Positions 5,524 to 7,375 of a stretch of 7,375 bases of DNA are shown in pieces (positions within the stretch are counted from its first letter, which is position 1; each line of letters starts with the position of its first letter). The DNA is from Lachnospiraceae bacterium (GTDB taxonomy: Bacteria > Bacillota_A > Clostridia > Lachnospirales > Lachnospiraceae): contig JAGCAV010000156.1 of the NCBI GenBank assembly GCA_017652545.1, positions 1-7,375 of the forward strand, given 5' to 3'. The notes beneath the pieces are model-generated. The model was given only the letters and a program-made list of their open reading frames with translations, was not told the DNA's origin and did not search any database. The position numbers and the translations under genes are program-made.

Positions 5524-6780
5524 ATGCGAGAAGATGAAATGACGAACAGGAGAAAGCGCAGATTCAGACGGGCCCTGACGGCGCTTCTGCTGGGAGAGAC
5601 ACTGGTTCTGGGAGCCGGAATATACATTCCGCAGACGGCATATGCCCAGGAAGCATCCAGCCAGGTGCTGCAGGAGCAGCGGCTGAATACCTGGTACGCG
5701 CAGGCGATCCAGAGCATCAATGACGGCGACTATAAAAACGCGATCATGTGTCTGGACGGGTGCATGATCTATTGCACAAAGGAGAGCAATCCTGTGCTGT
5801 ATGCCGACATCTACATGAAGCGCGGCTACTGCAGCATGATGCTCCAGAAGTATGATGACGCTCTGGAGGCGCTGAACACAGCGCTGGAAACGGATCCGGA
5901 ACTGACCAATGCCATGCTGATCAGGGCATCTGTCTATTCTGAGACAGGCAGGCTGGAAGCAGCCGCGAATCAGCTGGAGAAATATGCCGAGATCAGTGGG
6001 GATAACAGTGTGCTGGAGACAGTCGCCGCCCTTTATGAGGCCATGGGAGATCCCGAAAAGGCATTCGAGAGCTATCAGGATTATGCCGGGAAGATGACGG
6101 AAACGGAAGCGGATAAACTGCTGATGTGCGGTGTGTATCAGATGCAGCGCGGCGCATACGAGGAAGCCATCGACTGTTTCGGACAGTGCCTGGAGCAGGA
6201 AGAGCCGGCGGACGGCGCGTATTACAACCGCGGCATGTGCTACATGGCTTTGGGTGATTACGAATCGGCGATCAGTGATCTGGGGCAGTCGGTCGAGACG
6301 GAAAGCTTTGCGAATGAAGCGCTCTACACAAAGGGAACCTGCGAGATGACGATCCTGGCCTATGACGATGCGATCGCGGACTTTACCCGGTGCATCGAAC
6401 AGGGGGCGGATCCGGACAACAGCAGGATCAACCGCGGCATATGCCTGCTTCTTTCAGGACAGTCGGAGGAAGCCCTGGCAGACTTCAATGAATGTGTGGA
6501 AAAAGACATCAATGCCGATGAGGCGAGGTTCTACCGCTCATTCGTCAACCTGGCGAACGAAGCATACGAAGAGGCGGTGGAAGACCTGACAGCCTGCATT
6601 GACCATGGCTACGACCTCCCGGCAAGCTATATGCAGCGGGCTCAGGTGTACAAAGAGATGGGCAATGATGAGGCCTACAGGGCTGATATGGAAGCTTCGC
6701 AGACAGCCCAGCAGGACGGCAGTAATGGAGACGGGACCGGAGATGTACAGGAGGCTCTTACGGAGGCTCTGACAGAGTAG
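5524..6780 (+). CDS. Exported TPR-repeat protein with periodic cysteines
   Basis: The 418-aa product begins with a Sec-type signal peptide: a basic n-region (residues 8-16), a hydrophobic core (17-35) and a likely cleavage after Ala41 in TAYA/QE. No lipobox or cell-wall sorting motif is seen. Residues about 52-395 form roughly ten 34-residue tetratricopeptide repeats, clearest at 'YYNRGMCYMALGDYESAI' (233-250) and in the following units. TPR arrays form superhelical protein-binding scaffolds, so a binding or assembly role outside the membrane is likely; no enzyme domain is present. Thirteen cysteines (76, 80, 84, 103, 202, 218, 222, 239, 273, 290, 307, 324, 358) are unusual for a secreted protein. 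Cys239/273/307 and Cys290/324/358 are each spaced exactly 34 apart, replacing small residues at TPR positions 10 and 27. The tail (about 396-418) is Gly/Asp-rich and ends EALTEALTE. It lies downstream of a terminator, so it is transcribed separately from the radical SAM gene, and probably together with the following gene. Confidence 0.85.
   Translation: MREDEMTNRRKRRFRRALTALLLGETLVLGAGIYIPQTAYAQEASSQVLQEQRLNTWYAQAIQSINDGDYKNAIMCLDGCMIYCTKESNPVLYADIYMKRGYCSMMLQKYDDALEALNTALETDPELTNAMLIRASVYSETGRLEAAANQLEKYAEISGDNSVLETVAALYEAMGDPEKAFESYQDYAGKMTETEADKLLMCGVYQMQRGAYEEAIDCFGQCLEQEEPADGAYYNRGMCYMALGDYESAISDLGQSVETESFANEALYTKGTCEMTILAYDDAIADFTRCIEQGADPDNSRINRGICLLLSGQSEEALADFNECVEKDINADEARFYRSFVNLANEAYEEAVEDLTACIDHGYDLPASYMQRAQVYKEMGNDEAYRADMEASQTAQQDGSNGDGTGDVQEALTEALTE
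6750..6773 (+). repeat. 12-bp tandem duplication at the 3' end of the TPR gene
   Basis: GGAGGCTCTTAC (6750-6761) is followed directly by GGAGGCTCTGAC (6762-6773), with one mismatch, encoding the doubled EALT before the final Glu. It looks like a recent in-frame slippage event in the tail. Confidence 0.7.
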
Positions 6781-6825
6781 TACCGGTCAATAAGTATCCT
6801 TAATATATAGATAAATATATAAATC

Positions 6826-6859
6826 AAACCCGAAATACAGATAAACCCGAAGACAGCAA
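6826..6859 (+). repeat. 17-bp imperfect direct repeat in the spacer before the Ala-rich gene
   Basis: AAACCCGAA occurs at 6826-6834 and 6843-6851, and the following bases (ATACAGAT and GACAGCAA) are partly alike. The rest of the 95-base spacer is very AT-rich with TATATA/TATAAA (6816-6823) but no convincing -35 at the right distance, and no terminator hairpin follows the TPR gene. The repeat could be a binding site or a local duplication. Confidence 0.4.
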
Positions 6860-6875
6860 TCTGAAGGAGAAAGCA

Positions 6876-7375
6876 ATGAACAGGAAGCATCACGCGGATG
6901 TTGGACACGCTTTGAAGATCAAAAGAGAAAAAGCGCTGGAAGCAAAACGTGCAAGACGGCCCAAACTGCTGGTCGCCATGTTGCTGATGCTGTTATACGG
7001 CATGTCCGGATCTCTGACGCTGGTCATAGCGGACGAGAATGTTGACCAGACCGCAATTGTTGCGGATGCTGAAGCAGCAGCACAGGCAGAAGCAGAGGCG
7101 AAGGCGAAGGCGGAAGCTGAGGCGGCAGCCAGGGCACAGGCGGAAGCAGCGGCAAGAGCGCAGGCAGAAGCGGAAGCAGCGGCGAGAGCGCAGGCAGAAG
7201 CTGAGGCGGCAGCCAGGGCGCAGGCGGAAGCAGCGGCGAGAGCGCAGGCGGAAGCAGCGGCCAGGGCGCAGGCAGAAGCGGAGGCAGCAGCGAGAGCGCA
7301 GGCAGAAGCGGAGGCTGCTGCGAGGGCCCAGGCGGAGGCGGAAGCTGCGGCGAGAGCGCAGGCAGAGGCGGAAGC
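6876..7375 (+). CDS. Exported or membrane-anchored Ala/Glu/Arg/Gln repeat protein (5' part only)
   Basis: An open frame of 166 codons runs from ATG 6876 off the window end. AAGGAG (6864-6869), six bases upstream, fixes the start. A long basic N-terminus (residues 1-30) precedes a hydrophobic segment (31-51) with a possible signal peptidase site after Ala52 (VIA/DE), although it could also be an uncleaved anchor. From about residue 63 the protein is low complexity: AEAEAKAKAEAE at 71-82, then nine units of AAARAQAE (8 aa) or AAARAQAEAE (10 aa), order 8,10,10,8,8,10,10,10,10, at 83-166. Alanine occupies every second position. Such stretches occur as long helical spacers (compare TolA domain II), but strict alternation also suits an amphipathic strand. 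No family is recognised; any functional domain must lie beyond the window. The neighbouring gene also encodes an exported protein, and no terminator separates the two. Confidence 0.85.
   Translation, partial: MNRKHHADVGHALKIKREKALEAKRARRPKLLVAMLLMLLYGMSGSLTLVIADENVDQTAIVADAEAAAQAEAEAKAKAEAEAAARAQAEAAARAQAEAEAAARAQAEAEAAARAQAEAAARAQAEAAARAQAEAEAAARAQAEAEAAARAQAEAEAAARAQAEAE
7119..7375 (+). repeat. Coding tandem repeat of 24/30-bp units with an 84-bp higher-order period
   Basis: Units of 24 or 30 bp encode AAARAQAE or AAARAQAEAE. Synonymous codons vary (GCG/GCA/GCC/GCT, AGA/AGG), so the protein pattern is better conserved than the DNA. Superimposed on this, the 53 bases from 7119 recur from 7203 with three mismatches, an 84-bp (28-codon) offset that suggests block duplication. 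The repeat continues past the window end. Confidence 0.85.

Noticed and set aside
5524..5646. Twin-arginine (Tat) signal in the TPR protein
   Set aside because: The N-terminus is arginine-rich (RRKRRFRR) but lacks the S-RR-x-F-L-K pattern, and the hydrophobic core and AYA cleavage site fit the Sec pathway.
6675..6908. Reverse-strand open frame with a hydrophobic, membrane-like translation
   Set aside because: It overlaps the 3' end of the TPR gene and the AT-rich spacer, starts with GTG within the next gene, and its hydrophobicity comes from antisense reading of A/T-rich DNA.
7086..7375. Classical heptad coiled coil or collagen-like repeat
   Set aside because: Units are 8 and 10 residues with alanine every second position, not 7 or 3; no regular a/d heptad pattern holds through the units.

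Overview
The window looks like a piece of chromosome from a Gram-positive anaerobe of the Clostridia, most plausibly a Lachnospiraceae-type gut bacterium. The support is GC-rich coding sequence with AT-rich spacers, strong GGAGG-type ribosome binding sites, a classical hairpin-plus-T terminator, Sec signal peptides, and the protein families present (MOFRL glycerate kinase, long-form LeuA, stand-alone HyuA-like ATPase, PflX-like radical SAM protein). This assignment is inference; no rRNA or other marker gene is present. All genes read on the + strand. No tRNA, rRNA, CRISPR array, insertion sequence or phage gene was seen.

Left part (1-5339), metabolic genes. The window opens inside the 3' end of a glycerate 2-kinase gene, followed by a hairpin without a T tract. 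A 200-base spacer with two further predicted RNA hairpins leads to leuA (2-isopropylmalate synthase, long form, 564 aa), which commits carbon to leucine. A short gap then leads to a 672-aa hydantoinase/oxoprolinase-family (HyuA-like) ATPase. Three bases after its stop codon the reading frame of a PflX-like radical SAM protein (COG1313 type) begins; the start is set in a run of three GTGGAGA-like heptamers that carry the Shine-Dalgarno signals. A textbook rho-independent terminator, whose stem contains the stop codon, closes this group. leuA, the HyuA-like gene and the radical SAM gene are therefore probably one transcript, although no biochemical link between them is established.

Middle spacer (5340-5523). 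AT-rich and full of symmetry: a pair of TACGAAAA copies 10 bp apart, a compact GGGTA/TACCC dyad, and a larger imperfect dyad ending at a TTGACG hexamer. It probably holds the promoter and regulatory sites of the next group, but no clean -35/-10 pair was found.

Right part (5524-7375), exported proteins. A secreted tetratricopeptide-repeat (TPR) protein has 13 cysteines, several recurring with the 34-residue TPR period. After 95 bases comes the start of a second exported or membrane-anchored protein, cut by the window end. Its visible mature part is almost entirely an alternating-alanine repeat (AAARAQAE with or without AE), preceded by a stretch identical to part of the self-assembling peptide EAK16. 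The two genes lack a visible terminator between them and may form an envelope or secreted module. This pair is the most unusual part of the window.
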